From a virus: a DNA stretch of 39,939 bases. Of this stretch, positions 5,408 through 11,736 are shown in pieces. The notes under the pieces are model-generated. The model saw only the letters and a list, made by a program, of their open reading frames with translations, did not search any database and was not told the origin of the DNA. The DNA lies in IMG/VR virus record IMGVR_UViG_3300009090_000002, positions 1 through 39,939 of that record; one strand, written 5' to 3'. Numbering within the stretch: position 1 is the stretch's first letter; every line of letters begins with the position of its first letter. Position numbers and translations under genes: made by a program.

Positions 5408-5652
5408 GCGCTGATGCCTTCCGGCCCGTCTTCGAGTCCCTGAAACACGTCGCCGATGGCCTCGTCCGGGCCACCGAGGGCCTCGTCCTCGCGACCGACG
5501 GCGTCAAACGCCTCGCCGAGGCCGTCCTCGCGGCGCAGGAGGAGCACGAGGATCTCCGCGAGACGGTCCACCGGCTGGAGAGCCTCGTGATCGCCCAGGG
5601 CGAAGACCTGCGCGCCCTGCGCGCCCGCCTTGATGGCGAGCCGGGCCGCTAG
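5404..5652 (+). CDS. Coiled-coil protein, 82 aa
   Basis: GTG 5404 overlaps the preceding TGA (GTGA). The product is a nearly continuous amphipathic helix: VFESLKHVADGLVRATEG repeats into LVLATDGVKRLAEAVLAAQ and EDLRETVHRLESLVIAQGED, with regular Leu/Val spacing typical of a coiled coil. No family is recognised; it is likely an oligomerisation or partner protein of the upstream basic protein. Confidence 0.65.
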   Translation: MSADAFRPVFESLKHVADGLVRATEGLVLATDGVKRLAEAVLAAQEEHEDLRETVHRLESLVIAQGEDLRALRARLDGEPGR

Positions 5653-5664
5653 AGGCTGATAGGG

Positions 5665-5673
5665 TGCTAGACT
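5665..5673 (+). promoter_or_regulatory. Extended -10 promoter candidate (TGC-TAGACT)
   Basis: In the 67-bp gap between 5652 and 5720, TGC followed by TAGACT (5668-5673) matches an extended -10; no good -35 is seen. The same TAGACT hexamer occurs in other intergenic sites (1157-1162 minus, 6236-6241 plus, 6317-6322 plus). Confidence 0.4.
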
Positions 5674-5719
5674 CCCGAACGCCCGTCCGCGTTCATTGCG
5701 GGCTCACCAGGAGGTTTCT

Positions 5720-6034
5720 ATGCTTCTCCAATTCACGAAACGTCTGCGCGCGGATCTCGCCAAGGCGGCCGGGGTTGATACGGGGCCAAGTGCCCTCGGC
5801 ACGCTGACCGAGATCACCCCGTACCCGACCCTCCGCTACGGCGAGATCGACGGCATCGGCACCGTCACGATCGATCAGAACGCCAACATGACCGGCTTCA
5901 GTCCCGTCGAGAGATGTAAGGATCGGCACGGCGAAACGGCGTGGGTGCCAACCGAGCTCGTGCGGAACCTGCGGCTCGAGCCGTTCGTGCCGGTGCCGGC
6001 GGGCAAGGCCATAAAGGAGTCGAAAGCGAGCTAG
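5720..6034 (+). CDS. Hypothetical protein, 104 aa
   Basis: ATG 5720 follows a consensus SD (AGGAGG, 5 nt), one of the strongest in the genome. The protein starts MLLQFTKRLRADLAKAAG and has a beta-rich centre (YPTLRYGEIDGIGTVTID), a CKDRHGETAWVPTELV segment and a Lys-rich tail (KAIKESKAS). The short beta domain could be an OB- or SH3-like fold, but I do not recognise the family. Strong ribosome binding and a possible own promoter suggest high expression. Confidence 0.7.
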   Translation: MLLQFTKRLRADLAKAAGVDTGPSALGTLTEITPYPTLRYGEIDGIGTVTIDQNANMTGFSPVERCKDRHGETAWVPTELVRNLRLEPFVPVPAGKAIKESKAS

Positions 6035-6036
6035 AC

Positions 6037-6228
6037 GTGCCGCGGCGCCGGGTCCGGTTCGGGTGGTCGCGCCCGCGCCCGGCCCAGGCGTCGGCCCCAG
6101 CGACGGCGGCCGTGGGTGGAACGCGGTGGCCGGAGCTCGTGGCCGCCGCGCTCGACTGGCCGCCCGCGGCGCGGCGCCGGCTGCCGCCCCCGCTCGGCGC
6201 CGGGCGGCGCCCTCGACGGTTGAGTTAG
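6037..6228 (+). CDS. Possible small basic protein (63 aa)
   Basis: A GTG-initiated frame directly after the stop at 6034. The product is Arg/Pro/Ala-rich (MPRRRVRFGWSRPRP, WPELVAAALDWPPAA, then a basic tail GAGRRPRRLS). The SD (AAAGGAG near 6013) is too far upstream, and the composition could come from GC-rich non-coding sequence. It is retained because it fills the gap in the rightward operon and ends shortly before the convergent region. Confidence 0.35.
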   Translation: MPRRRVRFGWSRPRPAQASAPATAAVGGTRWPELVAAALDWPPAARRRLPPPLGAGRRPRRLS

Positions 6229-6241
6229 GGTCTGCTAGACT
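6213..6241 (+). promoter_or_regulatory. Promoter candidate upstream of the convergent gap
   Basis: TCGACG (6213-6218) and an extended -10 TGC-TAGACT (6236-6241) are spaced by 17 nt. Transcription would start near 6248, where no coding sequence follows before the hairpin at 6292-6310. Confidence 0.4.
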
Positions 6242-6247
6242 GCGCGG

Positions 6248-6317
6248 CGCTAGGAACGACCCGCTGAACGGCGGTCGGCGGCGTGTGCCGGCGCGGGCTC
6301 CACAACCGCGTTGTTTT
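6248..6317 (+). ncRNA. Candidate small RNA (~70 nt) in the convergent intergenic region
   Basis: The stretch between the promoter candidate at 6213-6241 and the terminator-like hairpin at 6292-6317 has no convincing reading frame. It is rich in self-complementary GC segments, and the 10-mer at 6269-6278 is also complementary to 6325-6334, so the RNA could pair with itself or with the 3' end of the leftward late message. Boundaries are estimates. This is a structural inference, not a recognised RNA family. Confidence 0.3.
6292..6317 (+). terminator. Rho-independent-like terminator of the rightward operon
   Basis: CGCGG (6292-6296) pairs with CCGCG (6306-6310) around a 9-nt loop, followed by TTGTTTT (6311-6317), the only T-rich tract in the area. 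The stem is short but GC-only. It sits where the rightward operon meets the late leftward operon. Confidence 0.45.
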
Positions 6318-6344
6318 AGACTGTCCGACCGCCGATCCGCGGCG

Positions 6345-6914
6345 CTACCCGAGGATCTTCGGCTTCAGCTCCGGCTTCAGCGTCACCGCGCCTGTCTTCT
6401 TGTCGACCGTTCCCCGCAACACCACATCCTTCAGCGCGAGCCGGAGCGCACTGCTGGCGATCGCAAACTGCTGCCGCGCTTCGATGCCCTCGAGCCGCAC
6501 GGCCTCGAGCGCCGCCGTGAGCGCGTCGAGCCGCGCCGTGGTCTGCGCGATGAAGTCCTGCAGCGGGTCCGGCGGGGGCGGGGCTAGGATCGGCGCGGCA
6601 CTGTCGCCGGGATCGACCGGCGCGCGCCACCGCGCCGGGTCCACCGGATCGCCCGGTTGCCAGATCGGGGTGTTCGCGCCGCCGGCGTCGCCGAGGATGT
6701 CGACGATCTGCCCGCCGGCAAAGCAGACGATGTCTGCCGCGCGGCCCGCGCAGTTGTTCCCGGTGAGCTTTTCGAGGCCGCCGGCGCCTTCGGTCCTGAG
6801 CGCCCAGATCACGCGCGAGGTGATCGCCCACGCGCCGCACGGGCCGCGGAGATCGACGCCGCGGGCCTCGAGGTCGGCTTTGACGCTGCGCACGAGGTCG
6901 AGGTGGGATTCCAT
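6345..6914 (-). CDS. Phage hypothetical protein with GPCGAW and GNNC motifs (189 aa)
   Basis: ATG 6914 overlaps the TGA of the DUF551-like gene. The N-terminal domain (1-95) has a distinctive signature: DLRGPCGAWAITSRVIWALR, then LTGNNCAGRAADIVCF and QIVDILGDAGGANTPIW. Similar sequences occur in phage genomes, as far as I recall without assigned function. A Pro-rich linker (APPPPDP) leads to a coiled-coil C-terminus ending KPKILG. The conserved Cys and Asn residues hint at a catalytic or metal site, but no His partner is evident. Last gene of the late operon. Confidence 0.65.
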   Translation of the reverse strand: MESHLDLVRSVKADLEARGVDLRGPCGAWAITSRVIWALRTEGAGGLEKLTGNNCAGRAADIVCFAGGQIVDILGDAGGANTPIWQPGDPVDPARWRAPVDPGDSAAPILAPPPPDPLQDFIAQTTARLDALTAALEAVRLEGIEARQQFAIASSALRLALKDVVLRGTVDKKTGAVTLKPELKPKILG

Positions 6915-7159
6915 CAGCGCACCGGCGGCGGTGGTAACGGCATCCAATGCGTGGGCAGAGGGGATTCTGCCCACATCGGGTCCAGCGTCGAGGTCCAGCG
7001 GTGCAGGACCATCGACCACGCGCCTTCCCTGGAGGGAAGTGCATAGCCTTCCTCATCCGCCGCGAACCCGAGGAGGACGCGCTGCGTCAATCCATCCACG
7101 CCCTGCATCTTCGGCGCGGTCTCAATCGGTTGCCACACGAGATCGAGATGATCAGACAT
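6914..7159 (-). CDS. DUF551-like protein (81 aa)
   Basis: The family signature is visible at both ends: WQPIETAPK near residue 9 and THWMPLPPPP at the C-terminus, with VLLGF between. DUF551 proteins are common in phages and prophages and have no assigned function. ATG 7159 (MSDHLD) is used; an ATG six bases upstream (7165) is also possible. The start codon lies in the palindrome ATGGCCAT and overlaps the ATG of the rightward gene at 7158. The stop overlaps the next ATG. Confidence 0.85.
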   Translation of the reverse strand: MSDHLDLVWQPIETAPKMQGVDGLTQRVLLGFAADEEGYALPSREGAWSMVLHRWTSTLDPMWAESPLPTHWMPLPPPPVR

Positions 7160-7397
7160 GGCCATTCCCGCTGACGCGACGTGTCAAGAGATGTGGGGCG
7201 TGACTGGCCACGGCCAGTATCTCTACTGCGGGCAGCCGGCCGTCGCGCGCGTCCGCAGCCCACGCGGACAGGAGATCGACCTGTGTCTGGAGCACGCTGA
7301 TCACTATTGCGCGAACCGGGGCTGTATGTTGCTCGATACGACCGACGACGATCTGCGACAGCGGTACTGGACGATCGAGACCGGCGGCTTCCCCTGA
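7158..7397 (+). CDS. Small zinc-binding protein encoded against the late operon (79 aa)
   Basis: The product has protein-like composition and spaced metal ligands: a Cys at position 9, LYCGQPAVARVRSP, then DLCLEHADHYCANRGCMLL, i.e. Cys-X2-Glu-His and Cys-X4-Cys groups, followed by an acidic end. The third codon positions are strongly GC-rich, whereas the opposite frame (7152-7409 minus) uses rarer ATA, ACA and GTA codons; this favours the plus frame. It is the only rightward gene within ~29 kb of leftward genes. The SD is weak. Function unknown. Confidence 0.6.
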   Translation: MAIPADATCQEMWGVTGHGQYLYCGQPAVARVRSPRGQEIDLCLEHADHYCANRGCMLLDTTDDDLRQRYWTIETGGFP

Positions 7398-7405
7398 ATG
7401 TCGCC

Positions 7406-7618
7406 TCATAGGTGCCCCCGTCGTGGATCGGTGAGGCGCACGACTTGCCCCGGTGTCGGGTCCTCGCAGGCGCGGCACCCCGGATGGAACGGGCTGGCAC
7501 AGTCGAGGACCTCCGCGAGATCGATCCCGCAGAGGCACTCGGATCGGGCCTGCGCGCAGCCGTCGCAGGTCTCGTCGTACTCGAGCGGGTCCCGCCGGAG
7601 CCGGTCGTGCTCGCTCAT
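7406..7618 (-). CDS. Small Cys-rich zinc-binding protein (70 aa)
   Basis: ATG 7618 overlaps the upstream stop (ATGA). Cysteines occur as CDGC (about 18-21), ECLCG (about 28-30) and HPGCRAC (about 45-51), enough for one or two zinc sites. The N-terminal MSEHDRLRRDPLEYDET is charged and the C-terminus basic. It closely resembles the other small Cys-pair proteins in architecture though not in sequence. Function unknown. Confidence 0.65.
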   Translation of the reverse strand: MSEHDRLRRDPLEYDETCDGCAQARSECLCGIDLAEVLDCASPFHPGCRACEDPTPGQVVRLTDPRRGHL

Positions 7619-7881
7619 GGGTGCTCGGCCGCGTGAGCCGCTTCGGCGGCCCGCACGCGATCGGTGGGGAGCCAGAGCACCAGCCCGATGGACCGCGCCT
7701 GACCGGAGAAGACTTCAGACGGCGTGAGTTCTTGGGTGAGGAACGTGATCGCGGTCTGCCCGCGCTTGCTGGTCTCGAAATTCGTCGCGCTGTCGATCAG
7801 GTTTTGGAGCCGGACCTGCTCCTCGCCGATGCGGGTCAACAATTCGATGATCCCGAGCGGCTTCGCGCTCACGGCCGCCAT
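7615..7881 (-). CDS. Hypothetical protein, 88 aa
   Basis: ATG 7881 (MAAVSAKPLGIIELL) lies just inside the 3' end of the HNH gene; a longer frame from 7929 would overlap it by 60 bases. The product is helical (LTRIGEEQVRLQNLIDSATN) with a central SKRGQTAITFLTQELTPSEV strand region and a hydrophobic IGLVLWLP segment. No family is recognised. Confidence 0.6.
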   Translation of the reverse strand: MAAVSAKPLGIIELLTRIGEEQVRLQNLIDSATNFETSKRGQTAITFLTQELTPSEVFSGQARSIGLVLWLPTDRVRAAEAAHAAEHP

Positions 7882-8216
7882 CTGCGCATCTGCTCCTGCG
7901 CCTCGCGGAGCGTCAGTCGACCCGCGCACACCTCACGATGGAGCCGGTTTTCGTCGAGGTCCTTGCGATGCGCCTCACTGATCGGCTGCACCCAGAGATT
8001 CTCCAGCACATCGGCCCCAGACAATTCCCGCGGCACGCGATGATCCACACGGTAGCGCGCGCGATCGCGCCACGGCACGCCGTCGCGCGCGAACACCGCC
8101 TTGCGCATCGCGGTACTGACGAATCGATGATCGAGCCCCCAGCGGGTCCCACAGACCTCGGCCAGCGTCAGCGGCCGGACATCGACGAGCAGCGCGAGCA
8201 GCAGCCACGCGATCAC
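7869..8216 (-). CDS. Exported HNH-type nuclease (115 aa)
   Basis: GTG 8216 overlaps the previous TGA (GTGA). Residues 1-19 are a short hydrophobic leader (MIAWLLLALLVDVRPLTLA). The core has the HNH pattern YRVDHRVPRELSGADVLENL (Asp58-His59, Asn73), followed by AHRKDLDENRLHREVCAGRL with His93. The layout matches small secreted HNH endonucleases that use a beta-beta-alpha metal site. It sits close to the endolysin and a lipoprotein-like gene, so it may act in the periplasm. Whether the leader is a cleaved signal or an anchor is uncertain. Confidence 0.75.
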   Translation of the reverse strand: MIAWLLLALLVDVRPLTLAEVCGTRWGLDHRFVSTAMRKAVFARDGVPWRDRARYRVDHRVPRELSGADVLENLWVQPISEAHRKDLDENRLHREVCAGRLTLREAQEQMRRWRP

Positions 8217-8587
8217 GTCGCGACCTCGCGCGCCCACGCCGCCCCGCCGCGCAGCCGCACGCCGGCGTAGATCACGTGGCGTGTTAACCACGACACGTCA
8301 CAGAGGCCCATCGCTTCGTAGAGCACCCGATCCGCCTCGGCGCGCGTCGCCACGCTCGGCGTGCGGTACAGCCGATCGTGAATCACGGCGGCGCGACCGT
8401 AGGCGCCGGTGGGTGGGAGCACGGTCCACAAGACGCGGGGAATGGAGGCAAAGTCGGTGACGAAGCTGGCAGGGACGACGATCCGGCCGAGCGTGCCGAC
8501 GTCGGTCTCATAGGCAAAGTCACTCGTCAGGCGCCAGGTCTGGCCATCGATCCATTCCAGCTCCAGCTGGGTGTCGAAGCGCGCCAT
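8213..8587 (-). CDS. DUF1353 protein (124 aa)
   Basis: The pattern is typical of the DUF1353 phage family: IVVPASFVTDFASIPRVLW, then LPPTGAYGRAAVIHDRLYR and an ADRVLYEAMGLCDV helix. The family is common in tailed phages near tail or lysis genes; function unknown. ATG 8587 lies two bases after the stop of the lipoprotein-like gene. Upstream in-frame codons are antisense-like low-complexity sequence and were rejected. The stop overlaps the HNH gene GTG. Confidence 0.85.
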   Translation of the reverse strand: MARFDTQLELEWIDGQTWRLTSDFAYETDVGTLGRIVVPASFVTDFASIPRVLWTVLPPTGAYGRAAVIHDRLYRTPSVATRAEADRVLYEAMGLCDVSWLTRHVIYAGVRLRGGAAWAREVAT

Positions 8588-8589
8588 CT

Positions 8590-9102
8590 CTATTTCCGGC
8601 GCGAGAAGCCCCCAGAGGATCGCGTCGGGGTCGAGGCGGGTCGCGAGGCGAAGCCGCCCGAGGATCGCGTTGGCGCGGCGCTCGGTGGCGGCGGCGAAGC
8701 CGCTGGCGTAAAGCCGCCCGAGGATCGGGTCGGCGTCGCTGAGCGGGCCGGCGCAGTCGTTGGCGTCGCAACAGACGAGAACCCGCCAGTCCTCCGCGTC
8801 GTTGAGCCAGACGGCGCGGCGATCGGCGCGGGCGCCGTCACTGTGCGCTCGACGCGCGGCATCCAGGGCCGGTACGTCACCGGGTACCCGATCGGCGCCT
8901 GATAGATGTGGTACGTCGGCTGCGGCGACTGGAACAACAGATTCGACAGCATCCAATAGTAGACCCAGCCGTGATCGGGCTGCATGTAGCCCGCCTGGGT
9001 TTCGTAGCCCTGCCCCCAGGGGCGCTCGGCCGTGGAGGCGTGCCGACACGCGATCGATCCGAGACAGGCGAGGGCAACGATGAGGAAGAGTCGTTTGATC
9101 AT
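8590..9102 (-). CDS. Lipoprotein-like exported protein with TRSSGGF repeats (170 aa)
   Basis: ATG 9102 has SD AGGAG at 5 nt and overlaps the upstream stop. The N-terminus (MIKRLFLIVALACLGSIAC) is a signal peptide with a lipobox-like end at Cys19, although the -3 residue is Ser. An aromatic segment (HGWVYYWMLSNLLFQS) precedes a Pro/Thr/Ser-rich tail with repeated TRSSGGF units. It might be an outer-membrane component of a spanin-like pair with the membrane coiled-coil protein at 10352-10870, or a surface-exclusion moron. Neither role is proven by sequence. Confidence 0.7.
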   Translation of the reverse strand: MIKRLFLIVALACLGSIACRHASTAERPWGQGYETQAGYMQPDHGWVYYWMLSNLLFQSPQPTYHIYQAPIGYPVTYRPWMPRVERTVTAPAPIAAPSGSTTRRTGGFSSVATPTTAPARSATPTRSSGGFTPAASPPPPSAAPTRSSGGFASRPASTPTRSSGGFSRRK

Positions 9103-9278
9103 CACAACTCCTGGTCTGGCGCGTCCTTCAGCATCGTGTAGGCGACGAGGACGCTTTCTTCCGCCGCGCGAATGATGCCGGCGACGAAGGGCGCGCGGCT
9201 CTGATTCGCGGCCTCACGCAGCGCGTTGAGGGCCTGCCCGATCCGCTCGGCTTCAGCCGTGAGTTCCTGTCGCGTCAT
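9102..9278 (-). CDS. Small helical protein, 58 aa
   Basis: ATG 9278 (MTRQELTAEAERIGQALNAL) lies two bases after the upstream stop (TAG at 9281-9283 on minus), and its own stop overlaps the lipoprotein ATG. The product is helical throughout with REAANQSRAPFVAGIIRAAEE and ends acidic (KDAPDQEL). No family is recognised. Confidence 0.6.
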   Translation of the reverse strand: MTRQELTAEAERIGQALNALREAANQSRAPFVAGIIRAAEESVLVAYTMLKDAPDQEL

Positions 9279-9280
9279 AC

Positions 9281-9538
9281 TCACCAGCGTAGCAGGAGCT
9301 TGGTTCCGACGGAATTCTCCCCCGACGCCCACTCATGCCGCGCGGCGGCTTGCACCTCCCACTGGAGCCCGCCGACCAGCCCGCCCTTGTTTTTGAAGCT
9401 CGCGACGATCTGCGCGCCGTGTTGATCGACCGTGCCGACGACGACCTTTTCCCCCGGCGCCGCGTCGGCGGGGAGCGTCTCGCGGACGAGGCGCGCGAGT
9501 TGATCAGGGGAAAAGATCGTGGCGGGCGTGAGCGTCAC
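9281..9538 (-). CDS. Hypothetical protein, 85 aa, following the endolysin
   Basis: GTG 9538 overlaps the endolysin TGA (GTGA). The sequence begins with TLTPATIFSPDQLARLV and continues through EKVVVGTVDQHGAQIVASFK and GGLVGGLQWEVQAAARHEW, ending LLLRW. The middle is beta-like. No membrane helix is seen. Its position directly after the endolysin suggests a lysis accessory or structural role, but this is context only. Confidence 0.6.
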   Translation of the reverse strand: MTLTPATIFSPDQLARLVRETLPADAAPGEKVVVGTVDQHGAQIVASFKNKGGLVGGLQWEVQAAARHEWASGENSVGTKLLLRW

Positions 9539-9990
9539 GCGAGCCGCCGAATGCTCAGGATCTGTGATTTCGGGTACAGCGCGACCGTCACCGCGTTGCC
9601 CTGATTGCCGCCGAGCAGCGAGACGTGCGTCTCGGTCTGCCCCACGTAGAACCCGACATGCCCCGGCGCCGTGAGGACCGCCGCGCCCGTGCCGACCGTG
9701 GGCGGGCCGCGGCGCAGTACGACGATATCTTCTTCGGCGCGCGCATCGCTCAGCGGAATCGACTGCCCGACCAGCAGCCATGAGCGCGCGGCCAGCGAGC
9801 GCGAGCGCGGCAAGCCGAGGGTCCGGCAGATAAAATTCACGTAAGCGGAGCACCAGGGCGTCTCGTCGTCCTCGACCCAGCGCGAATCGAGTTGCAACAT
9901 CGCGAGCACGAGCGGATTGCTCAGATGGCCGGCGACTTCCGTCACGCCGAGAAAGGTTTGCGCGACTTTGACGGCGCTCGTGGTGATCAT
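9535..9990 (-). CDS. Endolysin, TIGR02594-like peptidoglycan hydrolase (151 aa)
   Basis: Putative cell-wall hydrolase with an NlpC/P60- or CHAP-like fold. The sequence has the pattern TPWCSAYVNFICRTLGL (candidate catalytic Cys47), LAARSWLLVGQ, EEDIVVLRRG, PGHVGFYVGQ (candidate His111) and LLGGNQGNAV. This is the order seen in TIGR02594 phage proteins. There is no signal peptide, so release would need a holin; the membrane protein at 10352-10870 is the nearest candidate. ATG 9990 overlaps the upstream stop. The gene sits in the distal late operon with exported proteins. Confidence 0.85.
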   Translation of the reverse strand: MITTSAVKVAQTFLGVTEVAGHLSNPLVLAMLQLDSRWVEDDETPWCSAYVNFICRTLGLPRSRSLAARSWLLVGQSIPLSDARAEEDIVVLRRGPPTVGTGAAVLTAPGHVGFYVGQTETHVSLLGGNQGNAVTVALYPKSQILSIRRLA

Positions 9991-10355
9991 GGCTGGTCCT
10001 CGATCACGAGCTGATTGAGTGTCTCGTGCGCGTCGTGCCGCCGCGCTTCGAGCAGGTCCGCGCGCTGCGCCATCTCGTGGCTCAAGTGCAGGAGCTCCCG
10101 GTACAGCCCCGGCCGCGGCGGCGCCGCGAGCGGCTCGGGATTGAGACCCGCCGCGGCTTCCGTCAACAACCGCGTGGCGCGCCGCTCGCGCGATTCAATC
10201 GGCCGCCGCGCCGGACAGCGCGTGCAGCGTTCCATCAGGACCACGAGCGGCTCGGGCACCCAGTCATGCTCGCAGGTGCTGCCGAGCCGGCAGCCGACGG
10301 CGTGCTCGCCCCGGCGCTGGCCGCAGAAGAGACACGTCGGCTCGTCCTCATTCAT
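9987..10355 (-). CDS. Zinc-ribbon protein with helical tail (122 aa)
   Basis: ATG 10355 overlaps the TGA of the membrane coiled-coil gene. The N-terminal third has two Cys-X2-Cys pairs (CLFCGQRRGEH near 8 and CTRCPARRP near 44) plus CRLGSTCEHDW, consistent with one or two zinc sites. The remainder is helical (ATRLLTEAAAGL, YRELLHLSHEMAQRADLLEA). No family is recognised. It separates the putative holin-like gene from the endolysin. Confidence 0.65.
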   Translation of the reverse strand: MNEDEPTCLFCGQRRGEHAVGCRLGSTCEHDWVPEPLVVLMERCTRCPARRPIESRERRATRLLTEAAAGLNPEPLAAPPRPGLYRELLHLSHEMAQRADLLEARRHDAHETLNQLVIEDQP

Positions 10356-10870
10356 CGGATCAAATCGCTTTCTCGCACGCTGCGCGGCAGCGGCGGCACG
10401 GCCGGCGCGGCATCGGCGCGGCGCACGATGTCGGCTTCGGCCGCCGCGAGTTTCTCCGCGAGCGCGTCGCGTTGGGCGCGCGCTTCGGCGAGTTGCGCGG
10501 CGGCAATCTCGGCCAGCTTGTCGGCGAGCAACTTGTGCGCCTCTTCGACGACCGACAGGCGGCCGTTGGTGTTTTTGTCGATCACGTCAATCGAGGACAC
10601 CGCAGCTTCGACCGCCGTGTGCGTCGCGCCGACGGTCGCGACCGTTTTCTGCACGGCCGCCTGCGTCTGCGCGAGCCCGGCTTTAATCACGCGCAGTTCG
10701 TTGATGGCGGTGAGCACTTTGACGATGCCGGTCGTGAGCGCGCCGAGGACCAGCACGGCGGCGCCGGCGACGGCGGCGATGACTTGGGAGCTGAGCTCGA
10801 GGGAGACCGGGACCGGCGGCGGTTGCGGCACCGGCAGCGGCGGCACGAGCTGCAGCAGGGCGCCGATCAT
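10352..10870 (-). CDS. Membrane-anchored coiled-coil protein, holin/spanin-like candidate (172 aa)
   Basis: ATG 10870 overlaps the upstream TGA. After a Pro-rich N-terminus (VPPLPVPQPPPVPV) there is one transmembrane helix (about residues 31-52, VIAAVAGAAVLVLGALTTGI), then a long coiled coil (AINELRVIKAGLAQTQAAV... KLLADKLAEIAAAQLAEARA) with a Pro-rich tail. Such topology fits an inner-membrane spanin or a structural holin-like protein. Its position two genes upstream of the endolysin supports a lysis role, which is an inference. Confidence 0.6.
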   Translation of the reverse strand: MIGALLQLVPPLPVPQPPPVPVSLELSSQVIAAVAGAAVLVLGALTTGIVKVLTAINELRVIKAGLAQTQAAVQKTVATVGATHTAVEAAVSSIDVIDKNTNGRLSVVEEAHKLLADKLAEIAAAQLAEARAQRDALAEKLAAAEADIVRRADAAPAVPPLPRSVRESDLIR

Positions 10871-11736
10871 CGGCGCGTGGCGACCGCCTTGGCGACCTCG
10901 GCATCGGTCGCGCCGCCGAGGCGCGCGGCGAGCTCGCGCGAGCGATTCACGGCGTCGAGCGCGTCGGCGTTGCTCAGGCCGCGGGTGCGTAAGCGGGTGA
11001 ACTCTTTCAGCTCGGCGGCGGTGAGGCGCATCTGGCCGCTCGCGGGCACGATCGGCTCAGCGGGCGGCTGGGCCGCGGCAACGGGCGCGGGCGCCGCGCG
11101 GCGGGCGGCGATCGCTTGTTCGTTGAGCGCCTGCTGCGGACTGATGCCGGGGCGCGCAGCGGGAGTCGGCGCGGCGGGAGCCGGCGCGCTGGCGGTCGGG
11201 TCCGGCGCGATCGGCGTCCGGTCGCCCAGCGTCGCCTGAATCGCTTTCTCGCCGACGCCGGCGGCGCGCAACTCCGCGACCGAGACGCCCTGCACGCGCG
11301 GGCCAGCTGCCGCGGCGGCGGCCGCAGACCCCTTTTCCACGGCGGCCGTGACCTTCTGGGCGAGCTTCAACGCATGGGCGGCGCGCGGACTTAACAAGCC
11401 GACCAGTTCGGTCGCGACTTCCGGCGCCACACTGCCCAGCAAGCCTGAGACGGCTTTGAACGCGAGTTGCGCGGCCGGCTTGGCCCCCGCGAAGGCCACG
11501 GCGGCGAGATTGACGGGCGAGGTGAGGTCGTCGATCGCGTCCACGCCGGTCGGATGGCCGAGCGGCGTGCGCAAGGTCGTTTCGAGCGCCGAGGGCGGGG
11601 GCTGTTTCGCGTTGAACGCTTCGGTCATCCGCTGCAGCGGCGTGGTCGCGGTCATGCGCGGGCCGACCGGCGGCGTCGAGTTGACGGCGCCGTGCTGTTT
11701 GGCGAGGGCGTCGTAATCGATCGCCTGGTCCGCCAT
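10867..11736 (-). CDS. Ala/Pro-rich late protein, probable virion component (289 aa)
   Basis: ATG 11736 overlaps the TAA of the upstream gene (TAATG). The N-terminal region (DYDALAKQHGAVNSTPPVGP) is followed by a hydrophobic Ala-rich segment (PVNLAAVAFAGAKPAAQLAF), a Pro/Ala-rich linker and a C-terminal helical region (LTAAELKEFTRLRTRGLS). Proteins that start with DYDALAKQ-like motifs occur among phage internal or structural proteins (recalled pattern). Position after the other ejection-type proteins suggests the same role. Confidence 0.55.
   Translation of the reverse strand: MADQAIDYDALAKQHGAVNSTPPVGPRMTATTPLQRMTEAFNAKQPPPSALETTLRTPLGHPTGVDAIDDLTSPVNLAAVAFAGAKPAAQLAFKAVSGLLGSVAPEVATELVGLLSPRAAHALKLAQKVTAAVEKGSAAAAAAAGPRVQGVSVAELRAAGVGEKAIQATLGDRTPIAPDPTASAPAPAAPTPAARPGISPQQALNEQAIAARRAAPAPVAAAQPPAEPIVPASGQMRLTAAELKEFTRLRTRGLSNADALDAVNRSRELAARLGGATDAEVAKAVATRR

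Noticed and set aside
7152-7409. Minus-strand frame of 85 codons coupled by ATGA to the zinc-protein gene
   Set aside because: Its codon use is poorer (several ATA, ACA, GTA codons) and no motifs are visible, whereas the opposite strand has a metal-binding protein pattern. Kept only as an alternative explanation.
8588-9049. N-terminal extension of the DUF1353 frame to 9049
   Set aside because: The extra region lies opposite in phase to the lipoprotein-like gene and has shadow composition; the family domain begins at about 8587.
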